DNA from: Alphaproteobacteria bacterium
Lineage (GTDB): Bacteria; Pseudomonadota; Alphaproteobacteria; CACIAM-22H2
Assembly: GCA_016793165.1 (NCBI GenBank)
Contig: JAEULA010000007.1
Location: 1-50,578 of the forward strand
Length of the DNA: 50,578 bases
Reading direction: 5' to 3'
Made by a program: the position numbers and the translations under genes. Shown here piece after piece: positions 34,239 through 43,195 of this stretch. Numbering within the stretch: position 1 is the first letter of the stretch; each line of letters starts with the position of its first letter. Under the pieces are notes generated by a model. It saw only the letters and a program-made list of their open reading frames with translations. It ran no database searches and was not told the origin of the DNA.

Positions 34239-35525
34239 TCAGCGGGCACCCATCAGCAGGTTGGGCAGCCACAGGCTGAGCGCCGGCACGTAGGTGAACA
34301 GCATCAGGCAGCCGATCAGCGGGATGAAGAACGGCAGGCACGCCTTCACCAGGTCGCCGAAGCGGATGTCGACGATGCCCATCATGACGTACAGCCCGAT
34401 GCCCATCGGCGGCGTGATGATGCCGATGGTGATGTTCAGGTTCACGACGATCCCGAAATGCACCGGATCGATGCCGAGCTTGGTGATGACCGGCATGAAG
34501 ATCGGCGTCGCGAGAACCAGCACGGGGATCGGCTCGAGGATGCACCCCAGCGCCAGCAGGAACAGGTTGATCAGCAGCAGGATGACGATGCGGTTCTCGG
34601 TCAGCCCGAGCATCCCGTCGGCGATCGCCTGGGCGACGCCGTCATAGGTGTAGATCCAGCCGGCCACGGTCGACACCGCGACGATGAACATGATCGTGAC
34701 GGTCGAGCGCGTCGATTCGACGAGGCTGTCGTAGATGCGGCGCCACGACGTGTCGCGGTAGAACCAGCCGACGACGATGGCATAGACGACGCAGGCGACT
34801 CCGACCTCGGTCGGGGTGATCACGCCGAAGCCCATGCCCGCGAGGACGATCAGAGGCACGACCAGCGCGGGAAAGTTGACGACGGCGCTGCGGCCCATCT
34901 CGCCGACGCTGCGGCGAGGCTGGACCAGGCCGACCTCGCGGCCGGTAAAGGCGAGCCACCAGACCATCGCCATCATCGCGAGGCCGATGACGATGCCCGG
35001 CACGACGCCGGCGAGGAACAGCCGGCCGATCGATTCCTGGGCGACGATGCCGTAGATGACGAGATTGATGCTCGGCGGGATCATCGGCCCGATCACCGAG
35101 GAGCACAGCGTCAGCGCGGTGGCATAGGCGCGGCTGTGGCGGTTGCGCTCCATCGCCGGAATGCCGATCACGCCGAGACCGGCGGCGTCGGCCAGCGCCG
35201 AGCCCGAGATGCCGGCGAAGATCATGTTCGAGATGACCATGACGTGACCCAGCCCACCCTTTAGATGGCCGACCAGAGTCAGCGCGAAGTCCCAGATCCG
35301 GCGCGACAGCCCCAGCGAGTTGAACAGGTGGCCCGCGAGGATGAAGAACGGCACGGCGAGCAGAGCGGCGCTGGCCACGCCGTCGAGCATGAATTGCGGG
35401 ATGAGGACCAGATTGCGGTCGAGGATCAGCAGCGGCGGCAGGGTCGCCAGCGCGATCGCCATCGACACCGGCACGCGCAGGAACATGAAGAGCACGAACA
35501 GCACGGTCAGCAGCAGGGACATCAT
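34239..35525 (-). CDS. TRAP transporter large permease, DctM family (module 2)
   Basis: The 428-residue membrane protein shows the DctM pattern: LLAVPFFILAGHLFNSLG, ISGSALADAAGLGVIGIPAMER, SVIGPMIPPSINLVIYG and NLNITIGIITPPMGIGLYVMM, with about 11-12 hydrophobic segments. Two consecutive ATG codons (35525 and 35522) overlap the dctQ2 stop, so the first or second may be used. It couples sodium entry to uptake of the ligand bound by the DctP protein encoded upstream. Confidence 0.95.
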   Translation of the reverse strand: MMSLLLTVLFVLFMFLRVPVSMAIALATLPPLLILDRNLVLIPQFMLDGVASAALLAVPFFILAGHLFNSLGLSRRIWDFALTLVGHLKGGLGHVMVISNMIFAGISGSALADAAGLGVIGIPAMERNRHSRAYATALTLCSSVIGPMIPPSINLVIYGIVAQESIGRLFLAGVVPGIVIGLAMMAMVWWLAFTGREVGLVQPRRSVGEMGRSAVVNFPALVVPLIVLAGMGFGVITPTEVGVACVVYAIVVGWFYRDTSWRRIYDSLVESTRSTVTIMFIVAVSTVAGWIYTYDGVAQAIADGMLGLTENRIVILLLINLFLLALGCILEPIPVLVLATPIFMPVITKLGIDPVHFGIVVNLNITIGIITPPMGIGLYVMMGIVDIRFGDLVKACLPFFIPLIGCLMLFTYVPALSLWLPNLLMGAR

Positions 35526-36052
35526 GAGATGTGCCCTCCGCCGTGGCGGATCTCGGTGCCGTCGATGCAGGCCAGCGCCGCGTCCAGGGTACGGCGCAGC
35601 GCGGTGATCGTGCAGGCGACGGCGGCGATCACCACCGGCAGCGCCACGACGCCGTGCGGAACCGGAAACACCGGATGCAGCGAATTGAGCCCGAGCTGGA
35701 ACAGCTTCACCGACTTGAAGGCGAGCAGCACGAAGAAGGCGAGCACCGCCAGGGCGGTCAGCAGATCGATCGCGCGCCGGACGCCGGCCGAGAAGCGGCG
35801 ATAGAGGAAGTCCATCGTCACGTCCTCGTCGCGGTTGATCAGGACCGCGTAGCCGACGAGGTAGACCAGTATCGCCAGCGACAGGGTGACGTCGACCGCC
35901 TCGGGAGAGGAGTGCTTGAACGCGTTGCGGCCGACGATCTCGACGGCGGAGAGGACGACCACGACGCCGAGCAGCGTCGCCATCAAGGCCATGAGCGCGC
36001 GGTCGATGACATCGACCACGCGCCCGTAGAACGCGATCGCCCCGCGGATCAT
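35522..36052 (-). CDS. TRAP transporter small permease, DctQ family (module 2)
   Basis: The 176-residue protein has four hydrophobic spans and the DctQ helix-2 region VVVLSAVEIVGRNAFKHSSPEAVDVT, followed by NRDEDVTMDFLYRR. It lies 55 bp after dctP2 and overlaps dctM2 by 4 bp. It is clearly diverged from the module-1 DctQ, so the two TRAP systems are not a recent duplication. Confidence 0.89.
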   Translation of the reverse strand: MIRGAIAFYGRVVDVIDRALMALMATLLGVVVVLSAVEIVGRNAFKHSSPEAVDVTLSLAILVYLVGYAVLINRDEDVTMDFLYRRFSAGVRRAIDLLTALAVLAFFVLLAFKSVKLFQLGLNSLHPVFPVPHGVVALPVVIAAVACTITALRRTLDAALACIDGTEIRHGGGHIS

Positions 36053-36107
36053 CGGCGGTGCCCCAAGCCGAACCCTCGTCGCGCGACGATCGCCCCCCGG
36101 CTTGCGG

Positions 36108-37100
36108 CTACTTGATCGCGAGCACCTTGTCGTAGAGGCCGGCCGGGATGAAGTTCTCGGCTTCCATCTGCTTGATCACCGGCTTCATGCGCTCGACGCC
36201 CGGCTTGACGTCGATGACCGAGTAGGTCGCCCCATGCTCCTTCTTGAGGCGCTCGATGTCGGCGGCGCCGACGCGCTCCTGCTCCGCGACGAACCATGTG
36301 CCGACCTCCTCCGCCGCGTCGCGCATGATCTTCTGCTGCGCGGGGGTGAGCTTGGCGAAGCGGTCGCGGTTCACCATCGGCAGCAGCACCTGCCAGAACT
36401 CGTCGGTGCGCGTGATGTGCTTGGCGACCTCGGTGAACTTCATCGGCCCGACCAGCGCGAGCGGCGCCGTGACCGCTTCGACGGTGCCCTGGCTGAGGCC
36501 GAGATAGACGTCGTTCCAGGCCAGCACGACGACCTGCATGCCGAGCGCCGTCCATTGCCGGCGCCAGGAGTCGATCGGCGCGATGCGCAACTTCATGCCC
36601 TTGAGATCGTCGAGGCTCTTGACCGGCTTGGTCGTCACCATCACGCGATAGGGCCCGCGCTCCCAGTTCGAGGCGAGCACCGTGAAGCCGGCCTTGCCCA
36701 GCGGTTCGTGCAGGATCTCGTTCCACACCGGGTCCTTGGTGACCTTGCGGAACGCCTCGACGCTCGGCACGACCCAGTTGAGCCCGAGCAGGCGCAGCCC
36801 CGGGCTGAACCGCTCCATCTCCGGGCTGCCGGCGAAGAACATGTCCTGATTGCCGATCGCGGTGCTGTCGATCTGCGAGACCGACTTGCCCAGCTGCTCG
36901 GACGGGAAGATCTGCATCTGGATCTGCCCGTTCGTGCGCTGCTTCACGAGATCCGCGAAGCGGTCGATGGCGATGCCCTCGACGCTGTCCTTCGGCGAGA
37001 TGTGGCCGCCCTTGAGGACGATCTGTGCGCCGGCGGACGACAAGGCGGTGACGCCAAGCACGCTCGCCACTGCAACGGCGCGGACCAAGGAACCGATCAT
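36108..37100 (-). CDS. TRAP transporter solute-binding protein, DctP family (module 2)
   Basis: The 330-residue receptor has a Sec signal (MIGSLVRAVAVASVLGVTA, likely cleaved after SSAGA) and the DctP blocks KGGHISPKDSVEGIAIDRFADLV, MQIFPSEQLG, LKGMKLRIAPIDSWRRQW (with the arginine expected to bind a carboxylate) and SQGTVEAVTAPLALV. It is the first gene of the minus-strand operon, opposite a D-aminoacylase-type gene. The 233-bp gap upstream contains a small AT-richer island around 37229-37280 that may hold the promoters. Confidence 0.93.
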   Translation of the reverse strand: MIGSLVRAVAVASVLGVTALSSAGAQIVLKGGHISPKDSVEGIAIDRFADLVKQRTNGQIQMQIFPSEQLGKSVSQIDSTAIGNQDMFFAGSPEMERFSPGLRLLGLNWVVPSVEAFRKVTKDPVWNEILHEPLGKAGFTVLASNWERGPYRVMVTTKPVKSLDDLKGMKLRIAPIDSWRRQWTALGMQVVVLAWNDVYLGLSQGTVEAVTAPLALVGPMKFTEVAKHITRTDEFWQVLLPMVNRDRFAKLTPAQQKIMRDAAEEVGTWFVAEQERVGAADIERLKKEHGATYSVIDVKPGVERMKPVIKQMEAENFIPAGLYDKVLAIK

Positions 37101-37333
37101 TTGAAATCTCCCCCGAGATCGACGCGATCGACCGCGTCCCGAGGCAAGACTAGGCCCCGGACGGCGACCAGGTCAAAGCGCGCCGCGACGACCCGGCCGG
37201 CGCGGTCCGGCGGCACGGGCGCGCCCCGACTTCAGGATTCCTTATCGCCGGGCATCAGGTCTTTCGAATATCGCGCACGCCGGAGCCGGCGCTAAGGTCG
37301 CGTCGGCTCGACAAGCGGCGGGGGGCCGGAACG

Positions 37334-37441
37334 ATGCGATACGAGGACGACGCCGGCGCGGCGCGCGCAGCGGTCGGGACCATGCGCATCCCGGCGCCGA
37401 CCTTCGCCCATCTGCACGACCACCCGGTGACGTTGCCATGA
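37334..37441 (+). CDS. Possible 35-residue leader peptide before the deacylase gene
   Basis: This short ORF begins at ATG 37334, contains MRIPAPTFAHLHDHPVTLP as its last 19 residues, and stops in an ATGA that also provides the deacylase start at 37438. Because the deacylase has only a weak ribosome site of its own, coupling through this ORF is plausible. It has no known relative that I recognise and may instead be the tail of a decayed upstream gene. Confidence 0.4.
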   Translation: MRYEDDAGAARAAVGTMRIPAPTFAHLHDHPVTLP

Positions 37442-39027
37442 GTCTCGATCTCGTCATCCGCAACGGCACCCTCTTCGACGGCACCGGCAAGCCGCCGGTC
37501 CAGGCCGACATCGCCGTCGCCGGCGGCCGGATCGCGGCGATCGGCCGCATCGACGAGCGGGGCGGAACCGAGATCGACGCGCAGGGGCTCAACGTCGCGC
37601 CCGGCTTCATCGACATCCACAGCCACTCCGATTACACGCTGCTGCGCGATCCGCGCGCCGTCTCGGCGGTGAAGCAGGGCGTGACGCTGGAGGTGATCGG
37701 CAACTGCGGCTTCGGCTGCGCGCCGCTGCGCGATCCGGTCCTGGCGCGCAACGCGATCTATGGCTTCGACGAAGGGATGCCGCTCGCCTGGCGCGGCGTC
37801 GGCGAGTATCTCGAGCGGCTCGAGAAGGCCAAGCCGGCGATCAACGTCGCGATGCTCGTGCCCAACGGCCAGCTGCGGCTCGCCGCGATCGGCATCGAGG
37901 ACCGTCCCGCCGACGCAAAGGAGCTCGACCAGATGGCCGGGCTGCTCGCCGACGGGCTTGCCGAGGGCGCGCACGGCTATTCCACCGGCCTCGAATACCC
38001 CGCCGAGCGCGCCGCCCCCGAATCCGAGATCACCCAGCTCGCACGCGTTGCCGCCAGGACGGACGCGCTCTATGCCACGCACACGCGCGATCGCGACCAC
38101 AAGGCGGTCGAGGCGATCGAGGAGGCGGTGCGGACGGCCGAACATGCCGGCGTGCGGCTGCAGGTCTCGCATCTGCTGCCGCGCGTGACCGCGGGCGGCA
38201 TGCTGGAACGGTCGATCGAGACGGTGGCGACGGCCCGGGCGCGCGGCCTCGACGCCGCCTTCGACATGCACACGCGGCGCTACGGCACGACGTTCCTCAA
38301 CACGATCCTGCCGCCCTGGGCGACACGCGACGGGCGCGAAGCGCTGCGCGCGCATCTCGACTCGGCCGAAAGCCGGGCGCGGATGAAGGGCTACCCGAGC
38401 ATCATCGCCGCCGGCGGCTGGGACCGCATCGTGCTGCTCGACAACCCCACCGTGCCGGAGTTCTCGCGCCGAACCTTCGGCGATGTCGGCCGCGAGCTGG
38501 GCCGCGATCCCCACGACGTCGCCTTCGACGTCCTGATGCGCGAGATCGACCACCTGCACCGGCCGATGGTGATCATCCTCTGCTACGAGGAGGACGCGCA
38601 GGCGGCGATCTTCTCGCATCCTCTCTGCATGCCCGGCTCCGATGCCACGACGCTCGCGCCCGACGGCCCGCTCGCCGGCGCGACCTTCCACGGCGCCTAT
38701 TCGTGGGCGGCGTGGTTCTGGCGCTTCACGGTCAAGCAGCGCCGCGTGCTGAGCCCCGAGGAGGCGATCCACCGCCTCACCGCCTTGCCGGCCTCGGTGA
38801 TGCGGCTCGGCGATCGCGGCGTGCTGCGCGAAGGTGCTGCGGCCGACATCGCGGTCTTCGACCCGGATCGGTTCGCGGAGCGTGCCACGACCTTCGAGCC
38901 GAACCAGCTCGCCGAGGGCATGATGCACGTGGTCGTCAATGGCAGCCTCGCCCTTCGCGACGGCCGCCTCACCGGCGAGCGTGGCGGCGCGGTGCTGCGG
39001 CGACGCGCGCCGCCGCGCTATTTCTGA
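37438..39027 (+). CDS. N-acyl-D-amino-acid deacylase-family amidohydrolase
   Basis: The 529-residue metal-dependent amidohydrolase matches D-aminoacylase-like proteins. It has the dihydroorotase-type N-terminal beta domain (LVIRNGTLFDGTGKPP), the metal motif HSHSD at 61-65 and the cysteine of GNCGFG (C90), equivalent to the D-aminoacylase zinc cysteine. Blocks such as EGAHGYSTGLEYPAE and THTRDRD follow, then a late GDRGVLREGAAADIAVFDPD. Such enzymes release D-amino acids from N-acyl-D-amino acids in the cytoplasm. Divergent position from the TRAP-hyuAB operon suggests a linked route for D- or N-substituted amino acids. True specificity in this family is often mis-assigned. Confidence 0.88.
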   Translation: MSLDLVIRNGTLFDGTGKPPVQADIAVAGGRIAAIGRIDERGGTEIDAQGLNVAPGFIDIHSHSDYTLLRDPRAVSAVKQGVTLEVIGNCGFGCAPLRDPVLARNAIYGFDEGMPLAWRGVGEYLERLEKAKPAINVAMLVPNGQLRLAAIGIEDRPADAKELDQMAGLLADGLAEGAHGYSTGLEYPAERAAPESEITQLARVAARTDALYATHTRDRDHKAVEAIEEAVRTAEHAGVRLQVSHLLPRVTAGGMLERSIETVATARARGLDAAFDMHTRRYGTTFLNTILPPWATRDGREALRAHLDSAESRARMKGYPSIIAAGGWDRIVLLDNPTVPEFSRRTFGDVGRELGRDPHDVAFDVLMREIDHLHRPMVIILCYEEDAQAAIFSHPLCMPGSDATTLAPDGPLAGATFHGAYSWAAWFWRFTVKQRRVLSPEEAIHRLTALPASVMRLGDRGVLREGAAADIAVFDPDRFAERATTFEPNQLAEGMMHVVVNGSLALRDGRLTGERGGAVLRRRAPPRYF

Positions 39028-39158
39028 TCGCGCGCGGCCGGAGCGGAGCGCCGCGCCGCCCGCCGGCCGCACCGATCGGCGCGATTGCGCGCCGGCTTGC
39101 ATCCGCCTAAGCAGCGCGCTCCTACATCGCGTTTCTGCTCCCGAGCACCGGTGTCGCC

Positions 39159-40097
39159 ATGACCATCGATCGGCCCCGCAACGTCCTGTTCCTCTGCACC
39201 GGCAATTCGGCACGCTCGATCATCGCCGAGGTCGTCCTGCGCGCCCGCGGCGGCGATCGCTTCAACGCCTTCAGTGCCGGCAGCTTCCCGCGGGGCGAGG
39301 TGAATCCCTTCACGCTCGACCTGCTCGAGGACAAGGGCCTCCCGACCAAGGGCCTGCGCTCGAAGAGCTGGACGGAGTTCGCGGCGCCCGGCGCGCCGCC
39401 GATGGATTTCGTGATCACGGTCTGCGACCAGGCCGCCGGGGAGTCGTGTCCGATCTGGCCCGGCCGTCCGATCGCCGCGCATTGGGGATTTCCGGATCCC
39501 GCCGCGGTCGAAGGATCCGACGCGGCCAGGCGCGAGGCCTTCGTCGACGTCTTCGGGCTGATCGAGTCGCGCGTCCGGCGGTTCTGCGCCCTGCCGCTCG
39601 CCGAGCTGTCCCTCGAGCAGACGCGACAGGCGTTGCGGAGCCTGGCCGCCGCGCCGGCGATTGCGCTGCGCCCGGCGCTCGCCGCGGACGCGCCGGCGCT
39701 TCGCGCGCTGCTGACGGCAGCGTCCTTGCCGACCGATCTCGACGCCGGCTGGTTTCCCGGCCACGTCGTGCTGGCGGAGGCCGACGGCCGGATCGCCGGC
39801 GCCGCCGGCTTCGAACTCGCCGGCGACGCGGCCCTGCTGCGCTCCGTGGTCGTCGATCCGCGCCATCGAGGCGGTGGGCTCGGCGCGGATCTGGTTCATG
39901 ACCGGCTGGCGGCCATGGCGCGACGGGGCTGCCATCGCGCCTATCTGCTCACGACCGATGCCGCCGGGTATTTCGCGCGCCTCGGCTTCTCGCGGATCGA
40001 GCGCTCGGCGGCGCCCGAGGCGCTGCAGCGGCTCGGCCAGTTCGCCGCGACCTGCCCCGCCAGCGCCACCTGCATGACGCGCGCAGTCGGCGCGTGA
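39159..40097 (+). CDS. Arsenate reductase (LMW phosphatase type) fused to ArsN-type acetyltransferase
   Basis: This is a 312-residue two-domain protein. Residues about 7-150 form a thioredoxin-coupled arsenate reductase: the phosphatase loop C13-TGNSA-R19, and the redox cysteines C89 and C97 (CDQAAGESCPIWPG). Residues about 165-310 form a GNAT domain with the acetyl-CoA loop RHRGGGLGADLV (about 235-246), resembling the arsenic-resistance acetyltransferase ArsN. The domains are joined by a short linker with no sign of a frameshift. Function: reduces arsenate to arsenite and probably acetylates an arsenic-related or amino-phosphinate compound. It is convergent with arsA, 22 bp apart. Confidence 0.88.
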   Translation: MTIDRPRNVLFLCTGNSARSIIAEVVLRARGGDRFNAFSAGSFPRGEVNPFTLDLLEDKGLPTKGLRSKSWTEFAAPGAPPMDFVITVCDQAAGESCPIWPGRPIAAHWGFPDPAAVEGSDAARREAFVDVFGLIESRVRRFCALPLAELSLEQTRQALRSLAAAPAIALRPALAADAPALRALLTAASLPTDLDAGWFPGHVVLAEADGRIAGAAGFELAGDAALLRSVVVDPRHRGGGLGADLVHDRLAAMARRGCHRAYLLTTDAAGYFARLGFSRIERSAAPEALQRLGQFAATCPASATCMTRAVGA

Positions 40098-40119
40098 GGA
40101 TCCGCGCCGTCGATCGCGA

Positions 40120-41907
40120 TCACGCCGCCGTCGCGGTCAAGACGCGCAGCGACTCGCGCCCCACCGGCGGGACGGCCTGCCAGGGCAGCAGGAAGATCCG
40201 CTGCGCCAGCCCATCCTTCACCCGCGCGATCTGTGCTGCCTCCGCCCGCATGCGCCGGCACAGCAGCGGGTCGGCGGTGCCGCTGCCGGACAGGCTGCGA
40301 TTGATGACCCAGCCATAGGGTTCGATCCCCGCGCGGCGGAGATCCTCCTGCAGGGCCTCCGCCTCGGAGATGGGTGTCGTCTCGGGCAATGCCACGAGCA
40401 GCACCTGCGTGTGCCCGGGATCGCGCAGCCGCATCAGCGGCGTGACGATGCGGCCGGCGCCGGTCCCGGGATGCAGGTCGCGCACCATCTGCCGGTGATA
40501 GGCGCCTGCCGAGTCCATCAGCAGCAGCGTGTGCCCCGTCGGCGCGGTGTCGAGCACGACGAAGCCGCTGCGCGCCTCGGCCACGATCCGAGAGAATGCG
40601 TGGAAGACCGCCACTTCCTCGGTGCAGGGCGAGCGCAGATCCTCGCGCAGCAGTGCGCGGCCGGCCTCGTCGAGGTCGCGCCCCCGCGTCTCCACGATGC
40701 GTGCAACGTAGCGCTCGGTCTCGGACTTCGGATCGATCCGGTCGACGCGCAGGCCGGGCATCGCCTCGCCGACGGTCATCGCCACATGGGCGGCCGGATC
40801 GGTGGTGCTGAGGTGAACGGCGTGGCCGCGCGCCACCAGGCCCACCGCGATCGCGGCCGCGATCGTCGTCTTGCCGACGCCGCCCTTGCCCATGACCATC
40901 ACCAGCCCGTGGCCGCGCTGCGCGAGCCCCGCCACCAGCGTGTCGAGGCCGGGAAGCGGCGCGACCGCCGGCGCCGATGCCGGGGTCTCGGCAGGCGGCG
41001 GCGCCGGACCGTCGACGAGCAAGCGGCGCAGGGCCGGCAGACCGACCATGTCGTGACCGCGCAATGGCACGTCGTCGCGCGGCAGGGCCGCGAGAACCGT
41101 CGGCAACGCCGCCAGCGCCGCGCGCTCGGCCCGCTCCACGGTCTCGGCGACGGCGTCGCCGGCGCTGGACGGATGGAACACGCCGTTGACGACCAGCCGC
41201 TGGTTGCACAGGCCCAGCGCAGAGAGCTCGGTCGCACTGCGCGCCGCCTCGGCCAGTGCGGCGCGCTCGGGACGGGTCACCAGCACGATTGCGGTCGCCG
41301 CGGGGTCGGACAGCGCCTGCAGCGCGCGGCGGAAGCGATCCTCCTGCATCTTCAGCCCCGAATGCGGACCCAGGCACGACGCGCCCGCGGCGTTCGCGGC
41401 CAGGAAGCTCGACCACGCCGCAGGCAGGCTGAGCAGGCGCAGCGTGTGACCGGTGGGCGCGGTGTCGAACAGCACGTGGTCGTAGCGGGCATCGTGCTCG
41501 GCGAGCAGGGACGCGAACTCGTCGAAGGCCGCGACCTCGATGGTGCACGCGCCGGAAAGCTGCTCGCGCACCGCGGTGCGCGCTGTCTCGTCGGCGCCGG
41601 TCATCTGCGCCAGGACGCGCGCGCGGTAGGACTCGGCCGCCGCCTCGGGATCGATGTTCATCGCCCAGAGGCCCGGCGCGTCGGCGACCGGACGCGGCGT
41701 GTCCGCCAGCGATGTGGCGAGCATCTCGTCGAGATTCGACGCGGGATCGGTGCTGACCAGCAGCACACGCCGCCCCGCCGCGGCGAGCGCGAGCGCGGTC
41801 GCGCAGGCGATGGAGGTCTTGCCGACCCCGCCCTTGCCGGTGAACAGCAGGTGGCGCGGCGGGTCGGTCAGGAATCCGGGCGGCCGCCCGGCGGTCGCGT
41901 CGCGCAT
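40120..41907 (-). CDS. arsA: Arsenical pump-driving ATPase ArsA
   Basis: The 595-residue protein contains both halves of ArsA, each with a deviant Walker A (GKGGVGKT at about 24-31 and 340-347) and a DTAPTGHTL switch motif. The three cysteines that bind As(III) in the classic enzyme are all present: C121 (GACTIEVAAFDEF), C178 (ASCLGP) and C428 (SPCTEEVAVF). The linker between halves is Pro/Ala-rich. It lies 46 bp downstream of acr3 on the same strand and would energise or assist arsenite efflux. The usual metallochaperone gene arsD is not nearby, so As(III) delivery must differ or be encoded elsewhere. Confidence 0.95.
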   Translation of the reverse strand: MRDATAGRPPGFLTDPPRHLLFTGKGGVGKTSIACATALALAAAGRRVLLVSTDPASNLDEMLATSLADTPRPVADAPGLWAMNIDPEAAAESYRARVLAQMTGADETARTAVREQLSGACTIEVAAFDEFASLLAEHDARYDHVLFDTAPTGHTLRLLSLPAAWSSFLAANAAGASCLGPHSGLKMQEDRFRRALQALSDPAATAIVLVTRPERAALAEAARSATELSALGLCNQRLVVNGVFHPSSAGDAVAETVERAERAALAALPTVLAALPRDDVPLRGHDMVGLPALRRLLVDGPAPPPAETPASAPAVAPLPGLDTLVAGLAQRGHGLVMVMGKGGVGKTTIAAAIAVGLVARGHAVHLSTTDPAAHVAMTVGEAMPGLRVDRIDPKSETERYVARIVETRGRDLDEAGRALLREDLRSPCTEEVAVFHAFSRIVAEARSGFVVLDTAPTGHTLLLMDSAGAYHRQMVRDLHPGTGAGRIVTPLMRLRDPGHTQVLLVALPETTPISEAEALQEDLRRAGIEPYGWVINRSLSGSGTADPLLCRRMRAEAAQIARVKDGLAQRIFLLPWQAVPPVGRESLRVLTATAA

Positions 41908-41953
41908 CGCTCGCCTCGTCCGCTCGCGCGCCGGGACGACGCGCGCGCCGGCA

Positions 41954-43015
41954 TCATCGCGCGCCGCCGGCCACGCCGCGGCGGCGCACTTTGTCGCCCC
42001 GCTCGTACCAGGCCTTCGTCGTCGCGACGAGTCGGACGACCGACAGCATGACCGGGACCTCGATCAGCACGCCGACGACAGTGGCGAGCGCCGCGCCGGA
42101 CTCGAAGCCGAACAGGCTGATCGCCGCGGCGACCGCGAGCTCGAAGAAGTTGCTCGCCCCGATCAGCGCCGACGGCGCCGCCACGCAGTGCGCCTCGCCC
42201 GCGGCGCGGTTCAGCAGATAGGCGAGCCCGGCGTTGAGATAGACCTGGATCAGGATCGGCACCGCGAGCAGCAGGATGACGACCGGCTGGGCGATGATCC
42301 GCTCCCCCTGGAAGCCGAACAGCAGCACCAGCGTGGCGAGCAGCGCGCCGAGCGCCAGCGGCTGCAGTCGCGCCAGCAGGCGCGCCAGTGCCGGCGGCCC
42401 GCCCGTCGCGAGAACGCGCCGCCGCAGCGCCTGGGCGACGACGACGGGCACGACGATGTAGAGGACGACCGACAGCATCAGGGTCTGCCAGGGAACGGTG
42501 ATCGCCGAGAGCCCGAGCAGCAGCCCGACGATCGGCGCGAAGGCCACGACCATGATCACGTCGTTGAGCGCCACCTGGCTCAACGTGAAATGCGGCTCGC
42601 CGTCGGAGAGGTGGCTCCAGACGAAGACCATCGCCGTGCACGGCGCCGCGGCGAGCAGGATCAGGCCGGCGATGTAGCCGGCGATCTGGTCCGCCGGCAG
42701 CCAGGGACGGAACAGCCAGCCGACGAAGATCCAGCCGAGCAGCGCCATCGAGAACGGCTTGACCGCCCAGTTGATGACGAGCGTCACCCCGATCCCGCGC
42801 CAGTGCTCGGCCACGCGGTCCAGCGCGGCGAAGTCGATCTTCGCCAGCATGGGGACGATCATCAGCCAGACCAGTGCCGCGACCGGCAGGTTGACCCTCG
42901 CGACCTCCGCGGCGCCGATCAGGTGGAACGGGGCGGGCACCATGTGCCCGAGCGCCACGCCGGCGACGATGCACAGGGCGACCCAGATCGTCAGATAGCG
43001 CTCGAACCCCGACAT
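41954..43015 (-). CDS. acr3: Arsenite efflux transporter, ACR3 family
   Basis: The 353-residue membrane protein has about ten hydrophobic spans and Acr3 hallmarks: SGFERYLTIWVALCIVAG at the N-terminus, the essential cysteine in AAPCTAMVFVWS (C126), LNDVIMVVAFAPIVG, and GASNFFELAVAAAISLFG with GVLIEVPVML. It exports arsenite from the cytoplasm using the membrane potential. It is first in the acr3-arsA pair. The pairing of ArsA with Acr3, not ArsB, is less common but known. No ArsR repressor gene is adjacent. Confidence 0.95.
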   Translation of the reverse strand: MSGFERYLTIWVALCIVAGVALGHMVPAPFHLIGAAEVARVNLPVAALVWLMIVPMLAKIDFAALDRVAEHWRGIGVTLVINWAVKPFSMALLGWIFVGWLFRPWLPADQIAGYIAGLILLAAAPCTAMVFVWSHLSDGEPHFTLSQVALNDVIMVVAFAPIVGLLLGLSAITVPWQTLMLSVVLYIVVPVVVAQALRRRVLATGGPPALARLLARLQPLALGALLATLVLLFGFQGERIIAQPVVILLLAVPILIQVYLNAGLAYLLNRAAGEAHCVAAPSALIGASNFFELAVAAAISLFGFESGAALATVVGVLIEVPVMLSVVRLVATTKAWYERGDKVRRRGVAGGAR

Positions 43016-43195
43016 CCCGCAAACCAGCCTTTCGATTCCACCGACAACGACCCGTGGCCGCAGCGGCGGCGACGGGCAGTGGGCGCGACCGATCGCGCGC
43101 GCGACGACGACATTGCCGAGCGCGGGCCCCGACTCGCAATATGTCGCGACGACGTAGAACCGTCTTGCGCCTCGAACACGGACCGGTCACTTGCC

